Assembly: GCA_001592805.2 (NCBI GenBank)
Contig: CP051140.1
Coordinates: 1,303,501 to 1,367,500, forward strand
Direction: 5' to 3'
Source of the DNA: Peltaster fructicola
Taxonomy: Eukaryota > Ascomycota > Dothideomycetes
Length of the DNA: 64,000 nucleotides
The notes below the pieces were generated by a model. It was not told the origin of the DNA and ran no database searches. It saw nothing but the letters and a program-made list of their open reading frames with translations. Positions 23,056 through 34,089 of the stretch are shown here, piece by piece (the first letter of the stretch is position 1; every line of letters begins with the position of its first letter). A program made the translations under genes and the position numbers.

Positions 23056-23780
23056 TGCATGCGCAACCCAATCAGCAACAGTGAGTTGTGGGCCGAGTAT
23101 GTACCGCCGAAGCCACTGCTGTGCGACGTTGTTCTCTGCGGTGGAACAATAGCATTTTCATCGTTGGCAGCCTGCTTCGTGCAGCATGATCTCCTAATAC
23201 TTGAGAATGCTTTTGATGCTGGTCAACCGTGCCATCAGCCTCAGGCTGCAGAAGACGAAAGGCAGCGGGAAGGTCTGATACGAGCAACCAGCAAGCGGAA
23301 AGGATACTCTTGAGTAAGTGTCATGCATGAGTGCCCGCACTGATTCGTTGGTGAGGTGAAGGGACGAGATGGAGGAGGTAGGAACCTGTCGGATCTGTCT
23401 CTGTACTCGCCGTGCTCCGTAGAGCATCCTGTTCAGACCTGTACAAAACTAGATTGGGTGACTGACATGGTAAGAGACGTCCAATCGCTGCAACTCTGAG
23501 CTGCCGAAGGGACAATGGCGAAGACACGGTGGTGGTGCATATTTGTTGATTGATGTAGAAGTAGTCATAAAGTCGAAAATGGAAGCAACAAAACTTTGGC
23601 CAAAACAAGGTCGCACTTCGACTCCAACCTCAACATGGTCGCTTAATGCCACAATGATAGCATATTGACCTCACTCTAGCTCGCCCCCAGATATCGCTAT
23701 CCTACGCTTTGTTTAGCTGTATGCTCGATGTGATATGCTGACGGCCGCAGGAGCTCAACGTGAGCCCTTCCTCGTCGTCA
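23056..23780. promoter_or_regulatory. Divergent upstream region, GT2 and deaminase genes
   Basis: About 725 bases between the GT2 start (minus) and the deaminase ATG (plus). Short frames on both strands have no recognisable product. A CCGCAG acceptor-like site just before the deaminase reading frame (about 23750) leaves room for an intron in its 5' UTR or a small first exon. Confidence 0.4.
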
Positions 23781-24869
23781 ATGGAGTCCAAACTTCGACG
23801 AAAGGTTGACCAGGCTTTCGCAAAGGCACTACCCAAGGTCGAACTTCACGCTCATCTATCAGGGAGCATAAGCAAGGACACTCTGCACAAGATATGGACA
23901 TTGAAGCAGGCGGAAGGCCATTGCCTGGACCTGGACGACCCGCTTATGGCTCTGCGTGAGATGCCGGACATCTTCACATTCTTCAAGATCTTCGACCAAT
24001 ACATCTACAAGCTGATCGACGACAAGACAGCACTGCAGCTCGCTGTACGATCAGTCATCGCGGACTTTGAGAATGACGGTGTGAGGTACCTAGAATTGAG
24101 AACGACACCACGTCAGATGGCTGCGCGTGGTCTCGACAGACGAGCATACGTCGAGACTGTGCTAGAAGCAATCGGCGACCGCCCGACAGCGTCTGGTGAT
24201 GGTCACACGGGCATCGAAGTCCACCTGTTACTCTCCATCGATCGAAGGATGACCTTCGACGAGGCGGCAGAAGTCCTCGATGTCGCTGAGAGTTTCTCCT
24301 ACGGCAGCCTATGGCATCAACAGCACCAACAGCACCCGGTCGTGCTGGGCATTGATCTTTGCGGCAACCCCATGAAAGGCGATGTCAGCGTCTTCACTCC
24401 ACTATTTCTTCGTGCACAGCGATCAGGACTACGAACCACAGTCCACTTCGCGGAAGTGTCGGAGTCAAGCACTGAAAAGGAGTTGACGACGATACTAAGC
24501 TGGAAGCCGGACCGACTGGGACATGTCATCCACGTATCCGATCATATCAAGGCAATGATCCAGGATCAAGGTGTTGCTTTGGAGCTTTGCCTATCTTGCA
24601 ACATGATTGCCAAGATGGTGAAAGGTGAGTTTGCAGATCATCATTTTGGCTACTGGTTACGCACGACCAGCGCCATCGCACTGTCCACCGATGACGTTGG
24701 CGTGTTCCAGAGCTCTCTGTCAAATGAGTACCTCATAGCAGCGGAGCACTTCGATCTTGATACGCAGGAGATCGTCTCATTGTCCTATAGATCGATCGAC
24801 GCTGCATTCAAAGGCCATGATCGCATGCGCTCATTATTAGCTACTTTCGAGGAGAAATATGCACAATGA
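23781..24869 (+). CDS. Adenosine deaminase-like protein (ADAL / N6-methyl-AMP deaminase type)
   Basis: Single exon, 362 residues from the ATG at 23781; the open frame begins at a GTG 21 bases earlier, which is not a plausible start. The N-terminal LPKVELHAHLSGSI is the signature of the ADAL branch of the adenosine deaminase family, whose known members hydrolyse N6-substituted AMP to IMP. Metal and catalytic residues are all present: HAH in that motif, the His and Glu of TVHFAEVSE, a His in RLGHVIHV, and the Asp pair of LSTDDVGVF. LCLSCNMIAKMV matches the family's LCPTSN position with changes. No targeting signal, so cytosolic. It acts in purine salvage by removing modified adenylate. The assignment to ADAL rather than classic ADA rests on the first motif and total length; substrate is inferred from the family. 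Confidence 0.9.
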   Translation: MESKLRRKVDQAFAKALPKVELHAHLSGSISKDTLHKIWTLKQAEGHCLDLDDPLMALREMPDIFTFFKIFDQYIYKLIDDKTALQLAVRSVIADFENDGVRYLELRTTPRQMAARGLDRRAYVETVLEAIGDRPTASGDGHTGIEVHLLLSIDRRMTFDEAAEVLDVAESFSYGSLWHQQHQQHPVVLGIDLCGNPMKGDVSVFTPLFLRAQRSGLRTTVHFAEVSESSTEKELTTILSWKPDRLGHVIHVSDHIKAMIQDQGVALELCLSCNMIAKMVKGEFADHHFGYWLRTTSAIALSTDDVGVFQSSLSNEYLIAAEHFDLDTQEIVSLSYRSIDAAFKGHDRMRSLLATFEEKYAQ

Positions 24870-25047
24870 CAAGAGAGTATACCGTCATAATAATGAAATG
24901 ATATTCAGCCGTTGCAGGCTCATTCTACACATTGTTCTCATGCAAGATGCGCCCAAGGATATCGATCGTGCTATCACAGCAACTCCCAATAATGCAATCC
25001 CATTTATGTACATCGACGGAGCCGCAGGAAATCTAGGTCGGATATGC

Positions 25048-26999
25048 TCATGCCGTTGGAGCAGGAGTGACCACTGTCTCCCAAACATCACGGCGCAGGT
25101 GGTACGTGCCACTAAGAGCATTGCCGTTGATGATGCCGTTGACATAGTCTCCAATGTTCTTTGTAGCCTGCGCGAATGCTGGATTGACGGCAGTTGTGAT
25201 GCCGGTTGATGGGAAGTAGGCGCCAGTGCTCTGCGCGGCCGCCGTTGTACTTGCACCACCTTGTGTCTCTCCAGCAATAGTTGCGGTCGCCCAAAATGCG
25301 TTCTCAGCATCCATGATCTCGCTTGCACTAGCGTATGGTCGCATTTGTGCCAACGACTGAACTGCTGCAGTGACGGCGGCTGGCTGGAAGTCTGCTGCTA
25401 CGGACTGTTTTGGTGCGAAGCGCGCGTCCTCTGGGTTACCGTATGTTGTCGAGTTAGGGTATTCGTAGCCCAGGTTCTCGAGGAGTGTGACGTTGAAGGC
25501 ATCCAGCATGGTGTTGTCCTCATGGATCAGGTTGTGGCAGTGGAACATGTACATGCCATTCCAAGGACCGTACATGGCCAAAACCTGCACCGTCTCACCA
25601 GGTTCGAGAAGTACAACGTCCTTTAGTCCAGCAATCTCGTACTTTTGTAGACCGCGAGTACCACCACTTCGGCTGACGACTTGCATGTTGACAAGATGAA
25701 CGTGAACAGGATGAACTGCTGGACCGCCACTGTGGTGGAGAGACCACAACTGCACAGTTCCTTGGGTTGGTCGTGCAAGAACTCTGTTGTTAACATCATT
25801 GAAGTCGACACCGTTGATCGTCCACTGTGATTCACCACCGAGCTGAAAGTTGAAGGTGTGGTCAACAGTCTTGCCCTTTGGCACTACTGGGAAAGGAACA
25901 TTAGGGTTGAGCACGCTTGGAACGTTGTTGTTGCTGCTATCGCTGACAGACTTGCCAACAACGAAGCGCATGACCTTTCCTGTGTTGTCAAAGCCTGGAA
26001 TGATGCTCGTCTGGTAGCCGTTGTTGAGTGTGATGTTCTGGCCGGAATATTGGGAGAAGTCAATGACTACCTCGTATCGCTCACCAGGAGACACCGTCAC
26101 AGTGTTGCTGGACACTGGCGCACCAAATAAACCAGAGTCGGAGGCGATGACCTGGAACGGAACTTGGTTATTGTTCTTGTCAGCAAAGCTGAGTGTGAAG
26201 ACACGACTCAGAGCCATGTCGAAGAATCGCAAGCGGTACTTGCGTGGCTCGACAGACATGTATGGCCATGGCTGATTGTTGACCTCGATGACGTCTCCGA
26301 AGAAGTTGAATGTGTTGCCGGTTGGTGATGCGAGGTCGCCATTGCTCTGGTATATCTTGTCCGTAAGGGCCAATGGCACATCATACTTGCCAGTAGGCAG
26401 GCCGAGGGAGTTCTCTGCCGGATCGTAGATAATCCAGGCGCCAGCTTGACCATAGTATGCATCTGCAGCAGTATGTCCTAGAGCATGGTCGTGGTACCAC
26501 ATCGATCTTGCTGACTCGCTGTTCGGGTAATAATAGTCCTTCCACTCTCCTACCTCGAGCTCGTCGGATGCCCAGCCATCCCAGACAGAATGTGTGTAAG
26601 ATCCATGCAAATGAACTGATGCAGTCTCGTGACCGTTGTTGACATATCGAACGATTGCTTCGCGGCCCTTCTCAATCATGAACGTTGGCCCTGGCGCTGT
26701 GCCATTGTATCTGTCTCTGTCAGTCACTGATCTATACCCAGCGCAGTTGTCGTAACATACCCAGTGAGGTGTGCAGGACCCAGGTTAGGGTAAACCTGCT
26801 GTGTGAAGTCCTCGATAGTTATCGTGTAGTAGTCGACATATGTGCCATTCTGCTGAATTGAGAAGATTGGCTGTGCAATTGATGGTATCGGTAACGGATA
26901 CTGATACATGTAGTTGTAAGCTGGACTGCCAGCACCTTGTCCGAGGACTGGTGTGACTGCGGCCAGACCAAGAGCCAAGGCGGAGAATATTAAAGACAT
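25048..26999 (-). CDS. Secreted multicopper oxidase (bilirubin oxidase / CotA-like)
   Basis: Two exons, 26999-26761 and 26710-25048; the 50-nt intron (donor GTATGT, branch CTGAC, acceptor GACAG, phase 2) rebuilds HLTG|YNGTAPGPTF. 633 residues. An N-terminal signal peptide is clear (SLIFSALALGLAAVTPVLG). Copper sites: HLHG (type 2/3), WYHDHALGH (type 3), HPVHVHL and HCHNLIHEDNTM, where the Cys is the type 1 ligand and the final Met its likely axial ligand. These fit the three-cupredoxin bilirubin-oxidase group rather than plant-type laccases, whose motifs differ in spacing. It oxidises phenolic or tetrapyrrole substrates, reducing O2 to water, outside the cell. After the last copper motif there is an unusually long Ala/Thr/Ser-rich tail (about 130 residues) ending LRRDVWETVVTPAPTA; a KR/RR-type processing site (HLRRD) is visible. 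Confidence 0.94.
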
Positions 27000-29442
27000 G
27001 CTTTGTGATGCAGCAGGGGGGTATGTTGAAGATCTTGTTTCTTCCTTAGATGCTCATATACTGCGAAAACAAGAACGAAGAAGAAGTGTGGCTGCACAGC
27101 AGGCGTAGTACAACAGAATAACGAAAGAAATCCCAATCAACAAGGTGATGGTGGCGTGGATATTAGAAGGAAGAGTAGATGGAGGTGAGACTCGTTATGA
27201 GGCGTTGTGCCAGTGAGACACTATCGCCATCCAAGAGCCACCGAGCATGGACGTGCGCGCCTTTGATAGACGAGACCATGGAAGAATTTGTAAGACCTGC
27301 TCCCGTTCGCACCCATCTAATAGAGTGCAGCTCGCCTCTGAAGACTATTTTGATGCACAGGGGTCGGCAAGGCAGGGACTCATATTGAGTTATCGGTCTT
27401 CAGTCGCCGGGATATCTTAGCGTATGAGATCGTGCAGATCGCTGCGGTCTCCATCATGCTGTGTCCTGCTGCAAGCAAACTTGTCCTGCATCGCTGTGGG
27501 TGTCATCATGCTGTGCGCACACTGCTCGCAGCATACGAGTCTCTTCGAGGGTGTACTGTGTGACACTGCTGTTGTGGGGTTTGTTGTTGGGGACACGACA
27601 AGTGAGAGTGTCGGACATTGGGATCGTTGGTGAAGTCATTCAGCGCACGAGAGCCAATGAGCAGCCGTCAAATTCTCCGTAGTGTCATTCAAGTCCGCCT
27701 CGATTAGTGACTACCCTGTACATCACTCGAAGTGATACAGGCAAAACCATGTTTTTCAGCGCGCCACCCTGCGACGACAGCTGCACAGCTGCGATGACAC
27801 CCTCGGCGCCGACAAGCGAGTCTCACACCGTGACTGCTCACTCTGCACGACACAGTCAGGCCTTGGCTGCGGTCGCAACAACCAGCTCGAATACTGCGCG
27901 ACAATATTGATCGATGCCATCAAATCTTATCGGAAGATCTTCTTTCCTTGCATGAAGCGCAGGACCACCGTCGAAACCTTGCGGTATTGCCACAGCTCCT
28001 ACGCTAACGATTGGACCTGCATGTACTATATCACTTTCTAGTCAGCCTATCTTTTCGGCGACGGTCAAGCCTCGCCGAGCTGACGAGTGCCGAGCAATGG
28101 CATTCGAAGCACCAGTCTTGGCTGGTTTTCAGCTGGAGTACTTCTCAAGCTTCAGCTCGACTGCAAGTAAGCCCGTTCACCGGACGATCGATGAAGGACG
28201 GCAAGAGCTTGACATATTGGTGACGATCTTGCCGTCCTCAATGGGCGTCGAATGTGTACAAGCGGAAGACCTGTCCACAAGTACCTCAAGCCACACAAGG
28301 CTGAGCAGCAGCAGCTGCCGTGGTGTCTATAGAAGTCTTCCGCTCGATGATTCATGTCCTGCATGAACTGCATCATAACGGCTGCCGCTCGCTTCGCATG
28401 TGGCAGCCCGCAAATAATTGCGATCTGCAACACTTGGATCGGCGCGTACATCATATATATTGTGCCGCGTAACCCGTCATCAGGATGAGTCGGCAGGCCA
28501 CGACAGCAATATGATTGCAAGCACACGGCAGCGCTGGAAGTACGGCTCGTGAGACAATACGAAACCGAGGAGTACACGCTTCCTAGCCTGGGCATGATGG
28601 TAAGGTCTGAAGCAGCACTGATGACTGCATCCCACCGCTCTTGTCAGCTTCTGCCAGTTTGGAGAAGCCCAAAGCTGAGGCTGCAATCAATGTCAAGCGG
28701 CGACACGACTGGGCCATAGTCAATGGGAGTGCGAGCTGACAATCACTGATGATAGTGCTCAGCCATTGCACAACGCATTCTCTGCATCAGGCTGACGATA
28801 GCCACAACTGCAGCCACAATTGCAGTCAGAAAGTGGAGAGCCGCAGTTGAGCTTCAGGCCGAGCCTCGAACTAGGTACAGTACAAGGTATACTCGACTTG
28901 TCATCATCCTGCGCCTTACTACGTGCGCCAGGTCAAGTATTGACACCAGACTGACGCACGTCGCTCAATGGCCCAAGACAACCTGACATTATCATGCTCT
29001 CGACGGATATGTATATCTGGTATAGCTGGGCATACCACATAAGTCGGCAGTTCGCACTTTTCGACTTTGTCAAAAACTTCGACCGGTCCACCCATTCAAG
29101 CACGCCGGTCGGCTTTCCTCATATCGACCAGCCGACTAACATTCCCCAAACTATCTCATCACCGTCGCACCAGCTGTAGCTCCCCCACCAACCTTCTGTG
29201 GCATGAAAGCAGACGAGCACACTGCTGAAACCATGATGGATCTCGATGTCTCGTCTCACCTGCCTGGCAGTGAGGGATGACCAAATGGTTCTTGAACACG
29301 CGGAGTAGCACGATAGTCCAAAAGCTAAGTACGAGAGCATAGCTCGACAGTCGTCTTTCTCTTTCTCATTCCTTACGTTTTTGAATCATTTCTTGCTATA
29401 GACGTTTGCTGACTCGTCACGAGGCTTTCTACTGACGCAAAC
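27000..29442. other. 2.4-kb stretch without a supported gene
   Basis: Between the oxidase start (minus) and the SDR start (plus). It must hold both promoters at its ends. The longest frames (28152-28595 minus, about 147 codons; 27707-27910 and 28097-28366 plus) show no recognisable domain, no consistent splice structure and composition like random sequence. Their start codons are not consistently ATG. No tRNA, transposon terminal repeats or long direct repeats were seen by eye. A heavily decayed gene or a non-coding RNA gene is possible. Confidence 0.5.
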
Positions 29443-30577
29443 ATGGCGTCGCTCATTCGAACGATGCCTCGTGCACTGCGCGTCACAAAATCACAGCGAT
29501 TGACAGCATTGATACCAATCCGCTATCAAACTCACGATCACCTCAATCCTCCGACGGGAAACCCACCTATCACTGGTCGTGGACCACCAACGCCACCAAA
29601 GGAGGAGGCTGCAGCACTGAGAGACAACTACAATGCTGGATCATACTTGGGTACTACAAAACGTCTTCCAGAGTTCAACCTCAATGACAAAGTTGTTCTG
29701 GTGACTGGTGCAGCAAGAGGTCTGGGTTTGGTACAAGCAGAAGCACTGCTTGAGGCGGGCGCGACCGTATATGCTCTCGATCGTCTGCCTGAGCCATCAC
29801 CAGACTTCTTCCGTGTTCAGAAGCGAGCAGCTGAAGAGCTCGGTATGTCGTTCATGCTGAGCACTGGCTGGTCTGACGATACTAGGCACCACCCTACATT
29901 ACCGTCAGATTGACGTTCGAGACGTCCCACAGCTCAACGAGATTATTCGCAACATCAGCGACTCGCAAGGCAAGCTTGATGGACTCATCGCTGCAGCTGG
30001 TATTCAGCAGGAAACACCAGCTTTGGAGTACACGCAGAAGGATGCCAACACCATGTTCGAAGTCAATGTTACAGGTAAGTATTGTGGTGCTGTACTAAAC
30101 ATGGCTGATATCATCAGGTGCCTTCATGACTGCACAGGCTGTCGCTAAAGAGATGATTCGATGGGGTCGTGGTGGTAGCATGGCTTTTATTGCATCCATG
30201 AGTGGTACTGTTGTGAACAGGGTATGTCGAAGATGCATGATGTGGACATATCTGACCTTGTCCAGGGCCTCAACTGTCCTGCATATAACGCCTCGAAAGC
30301 AGGTCTTATCCAGCTTGGCCGCAATCTGGCAGCCGAGTGGGGACCACACGGCATCCGTGTCAACACCATCTCGCCAGGATACATCGTGACCGCCATGGTT
30401 GAAGCTCTGTTTGAGCAATACCCCGACCGCAAGAGAGATTGGCCAACACAGAACATGCTTGGCAAGCTGAGTGTGCCTCAGGAATACCGCGGAGCTGCTG
30501 TCTTCTTGATCAGCGATGCAAGCAGCTTCATGACTGCCTCCGACCTGAGGATTGATGGCGGTCATTGCGCCTGGTAG
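29443..30577 (+). CDS. Short-chain dehydrogenase/reductase with mitochondrial-type presequence
   Basis: Four exons: 29443-29842, 29886-30074, 30118-30221 and 30266-30577; 334 residues. Introns of 43-44 nt have donors GTATGT, GTAAGT and GTATGT and acceptors ACTAG, ATCAG and TCCAG, and all phases agree. The Rossmann motif TGAARGLG, NAG-type AAAGIQ, the catalytic Ser of IASMSG, and YNASK (Tyr/Lys) followed by RVNTISPGYIVTAM define a classical SDR that uses NAD(P)(H). Sequence flavour is that of the sorbose reductase / D-arabinitol dehydrogenase group, but substrate is not provable here. The first 50 residues are Arg/Ser-rich, lack acids early on (SLIRTMPRALRVTKSQRL) and look like a mitochondrial presequence, which is unusual for that sugar-alcohol group. 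Confidence 0.92.
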
Positions 30578-30673
30578 AGATCCAGCGTGATCGATCTTAT
30601 GACTTTGCCTTCCTCATTTGCGTAGCGTAGCATAACCTAGATATGGCACAATCCTTGCTTCGTCATTCTTGTC

Positions 30674-31090
30674 TCATCCTTCGGCGCGTTTTCGCTCCTT
30701 GCCCCGGAAGCGCCGTTGATACAACTCGTAGCTGAGCGTGATCACGAATGGCAGAGCCACGATGATTGCCAGTATTCGTCGCGCAGCAGGTCTATATCGC
30801 GCGTCCAGCTTTCCTCCTTGGGCGACCTTCAGTGTAGCTTCACGACCGCGTACTGGGTCTCTCGCACCGAATCTTGCATCGTCGAGATCAACGGCTTGCG
30901 CTTGTAGTTCTTGTGCAGCAGCTGACGATGGTTTCGGAGTCGGCGGAGTAGGAAGAGGAGGTGATCTGTTGGAGTATTGTGGTGTAGGAGGAGGTCTGTG
31001 TTGTGCTCGGTGCGCTTTATTCGTTGCGAAGAATCGATGATGTCTGACTAGCAGTCGAATTGCCGGTTGTCGGTGAGTTACGATGTGCAT
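30674..31090 (-). CDS. Small mitochondrial inner-membrane-like protein, unknown function
   Basis: 138 residues from the ATG at 31090; the frame is open further upstream, but that part looks like leader sequence and this ATG begins a credible mitochondrial presequence (RQPAIRLLVRHHRFFA). A proline-rich linker follows, then a conserved-looking basic/hydrophobic C-terminus: ARYRPAARRILAIIVALPFVITLSYELYQRRFRGKERKR. That is one membrane segment followed by a positively charged tail, typical of small single-pass inner-membrane proteins. I do not recognise the family. The gene is tail-to-tail with the SDR gene, about 97 bases apart. Confidence 0.65.
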   Translation of the reverse strand: MHIVTHRQPAIRLLVRHHRFFATNKAHRAQHRPPPTPQYSNRSPPLPTPPTPKPSSAAAQELQAQAVDLDDARFGARDPVRGREATLKVAQGGKLDARYRPAARRILAIIVALPFVITLSYELYQRRFRGKERKRAEG

Positions 31091-31890
31091 GCTGGTTGTA
31101 TGTAGTATGGTGAATTGGTGAAGATGGGATGGAGAAGTTTGGGTTGCAACCAGTATCACAATTGTGGTATTTACCCTCCAACGAGCTTGTAAGCTCGATG
31201 ACTGACACAAGCGAATCTGCACACTTTCAGTGACAGGTGAGACATCTAACAAGCATGAGATGTGGTCAAGGCAGGTTGGAATCATGAGCATGCATGTGTA
31301 CGTGTATGTTATGTAGGATAAGCCACGTCCAAAGCCACGCAGCCTCCTGCTCGGTGGTATCGCTGATCTCCCTTAGATTGCGGGACCGAGGCGATCTGAG
31401 ACGAAGCTCTGCGATCTCCAATGCCTTTCCCGTTCGTGGTTCGGTGTCGTGGTTCGGTGACTGTACGAGGCCAGGGCAGCGGCGTTGCGGCTCCTGTCCA
31501 GAGAGCCAGACTTGTCTTTGAAGCACGTTGCCCAAAGGTCCGAGCATAGTGAAGCAGGGTGGCTTGTGTTGACTCATACTCCCCAAGAGCACCGTCGTTG
31601 TGCAGCCATCCGCCATATCCTGTTCTCGACCAAGCTTGAGTGGCCGGGCTCACACGGCATCGCTCGAGCGTCAAGTCCACGTCGCCGTCTGTTTCCAATG
31701 CTGTCGTAGAACTGGGCGATCGTATCGTTCAAGCCTGCTCACGACCGAGACAGTGCAGATGATTTGATAGCGTTGTCATCCATAGAACGACCCTGCTGTC
31801 GTATCTCTTGTGAATGGTTCTCAATTGCAATTTGGCGGTAAAGAATCATCCTTGCCTTCGGCTTGTCAGACATGCTAGACACCTCGTTCT
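31091..31890. other. Intergenic region between two minus-strand mitochondrial genes
   Basis: About 800 bases. A minus-strand frame of 129 codons (31309-31698) and overlapping plus frames have no recognisable content and are likely chance. No RNA gene recognised. The 5' part must hold the promoter of the small membrane protein; the 3' end may include a second exon of bL36m (see that entry). Confidence 0.45.
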
Positions 31891-32175
31891 TCAAACATAC
31901 CTCTGTTTGTGCTTTGGATTCTTGTTGCAGATGATGTACACATACTTTCCACCCTTGCGACGCACACTCTTGCAGCCATCACATAGCTTCTTGACGGATG
32001 AACGCACTTTCATGCCTCTGGCTTGCTGAATCTGAAGGCCATTGGCAATGAATGATGCTTGCAGAGGTGAGATGGCACTCGTTGCATTGAGGGACGTGGT
32101 CCTCGCGATGGCACTTAATGGCGACGACAGCGTAGCCGCAAATAGCCTCTGTCGAAGTGCGAGCGCGAAAGACAT
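31891..32175 (-). CDS. Mitochondrial ribosomal protein bL36m (Rtc6-like)
   Basis: 94 residues from the ATG at 32175. The C-terminal 38 residues are an intact bacterial-type L36: [17 protein letters not shown], then [21 protein letters not shown], with the zinc-binding C-x2-C, C and H ligands. The N-terminal 53 residues are a Ser/Ala/Arg-rich mitochondrial presequence ([16 protein letters not shown]). The frame ends KQRYV and stop. A GTATGT donor-like sequence begins inside the last codons (after KQ-R), so the true last one to few residues could come from a downstream exon; family members often end shortly after KHKQR, so little would change. It is a component of the mitochondrial large subunit. 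Confidence 0.93.
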   Translation of the reverse strand: MSFALALRQRLFAATLSSPLSAIARTTSLNATSAISPLQASFIANGLQIQQARGMKVRSSVKKLCDGCKSVRRKGGKYVYIICNKNPKHKQRYV

Positions 32176-32386
32176 GGCGTTGATGGACCGGTAATCGATT
32201 GTGTCGTTGTGATGTATGGATATATTCGGTCTTGGTGATGTCGCTTGGCCGAGACATCATCACTTCGCCGCGGGAATGCCAAGACTGACGTTCTACGCAT
32301 GGGCGTGAGAACATATCACCAACAGAATTCCACTCATTAGAACATATAATTTGACATTATCCACATTACTACATCATGTCTGCGCT

Positions 32387-34089
32387 CTACAGAGTGTATC
32401 TGAAGCCCTCGAGGCCCTCAATCGCCTTGCCACCAGCTGCTGCCCTCCTGTTTGCACGCATGAACTTCAGCTCGAGCAGGCCAGTGATAACAATGATCAA
32501 AGCACTCGCAATCAGCGTAGTGTACATGCCAGGCTTGTAGGATGGCTTGTCCTGGTCCCTGAATACCGTAGAGCCAATGATACCACCAATACCTCCAGCA
32601 CCGACCAAGGTAGCGGAGGCGAGGGCACGCTTCCATTGACCACGGATGTTGTTTGCTTGGAAGGTCAAGACAGCTGGAACATTGGCATTGCAAGAGGCGG
32701 TAGCCAGGAAAGCACCAAAGTATCTTGCACCGACGTTTGTAGCGAATCCGAGCAGTCCAAGACCGAGGATACCGTAGGCTGCATTGAAGATGATGAAAGG
32801 ACCACGAAGGTGGTACTTGTCGCCCGCCCATGCACAGGCGTACATGACAATGGCTCCAAGGACGTATGGAGGTGCGATGAGGCACTGAGAGGCGGCAGTC
32901 GAGAAGCCCATGCCGACCTGGAGGATGATTGGGAGGAAATAGGCAATAGCGTAAGTGACGGTGGTGGTCAAGCCGAAGAGCGCGGCGAATGCCCAGATCT
33001 TGATATCAGCACAGCCTTCAAGATAGACACGCCATGAGAATGGCTCTGGGATGGCATCGCGACGATCGTTCTCAATCTTGGCGACGATGAGATTGGCTTC
33101 ATCCTCGTTCAGGAAGCGGAGAGCAAGGCCAGATGACTTCTTCGCCTGCTGCTCTGGGAAGTCGCAGATGAGGACCACGCCGACGAAGCCAACGATGCAG
33201 GTAAGGACACCTTCCATGATACTGCTAAAGTCAGCATAGATCTGTACCACAAGCACTGCACTTACAAGATCCAGCGCCATCCTGCAATACCCGCCTTGAA
33301 CTGGTAGGGAGCATTGGGGTTCGTTGCAGTAGGACCTCCGTAGCGAGAGCCATATACGGGATCACCAAGATTACCAAGACCAGACATTTGCGACAAGCCA
33401 TAAGCAAGGATACCAGCGAAAGCTGAAGCCATGCTGCCGATCAAGTAGAAGACGGCATTCCTCTTTTGCAGCTCGTAACGTGCTGGAATCAGTCAGCTAT
33501 GTTCTGGGTGCTTTGATGCACAAACTTACTGTACCAGCAAGAAAGGAGGTATGCGCAACCTGGAAAGAACCCGGCCTCAAAGATACCAAGGACAAGTCGC
33601 AATGGAATCATCTGCTCCCAGGTCTTGACGAATCCGAAGCAGATCATAGTGACACCCCAGAGGATAGTAATGGCTGGCAGGAAGATGCGTGGGCCGACCT
33701 TTCGCAGAATGATGGTGGCAGGAGGCTGCAGCAGAACGTATGTGATGAAGAAGACCAGGACGAGGATGGAGTAGCGGTTGTTGTTGACGAGCAACAGATC
33801 AACACTCATTCCAGCGACAGCTGCAATTCCCTGCTGGTGTCAGCGAAAGTCGCGCGGTTGGGCTTAAGGCACTCACCATATTCGTTCTGTCCATCAGACT
33901 GACGCAATACATGAAACCGAGCAGGAGCACCAATCGACGGTCTACTCGACCGATGATTTTCTTCTGCTCCTCTGGTGTGAAGCGTGAGATGCGTTCATTG
34001 TTGATGTCCTCGGAGGTCATCGAGGTGTCTGACACGACACGCTCGACATTGCCGGCGACAAGCTTCTCTGGATCTCTGATCTCAGACAT
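32387..34089 (-). CDS. Major facilitator transporter, allantoate permease (Dal5) / anion:cation symporter family
   Basis: Four exons: 34089-33877, 33830-33530, 33482-33266 and 33221-32387; 521 residues. Introns (44-48 nt) have donors GTGAGT, GTAAGT, GTAAGT and acceptors GCAG, CCAG, GCAG, with consistent phases; the joins rebuild CWYTRYELQKR and GWRWIFIMEGVLT, both typical of the family. The N-terminus (RRLVLLLGFMYCVSLMDRTNM) holds the first membrane helix and family D-R-x-N motif; the loop 2-3 region RKVGPRIFLP and the following GFFPGCAYLL are conserved in the ACS family. About 12 membrane helices are expected, with a central cytosolic loop (EQQAKKSSGLALRFLNEDEA). Members import allantoate, nicotinate, pantothenate, biotin and related small anions; substrate cannot be told here. 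A plasma-membrane protein. Confidence 0.93.

Noticed and set aside
28152-28595. 147-codon minus frame in the gene-poor region
   Set aside because: No recognisable motif, no neighbouring exon with compatible splice sites, and composition like random frame.
31309-31698. 129-codon minus frame between two mitochondrial genes
   Set aside because: No domain, no splice partner, likely chance.
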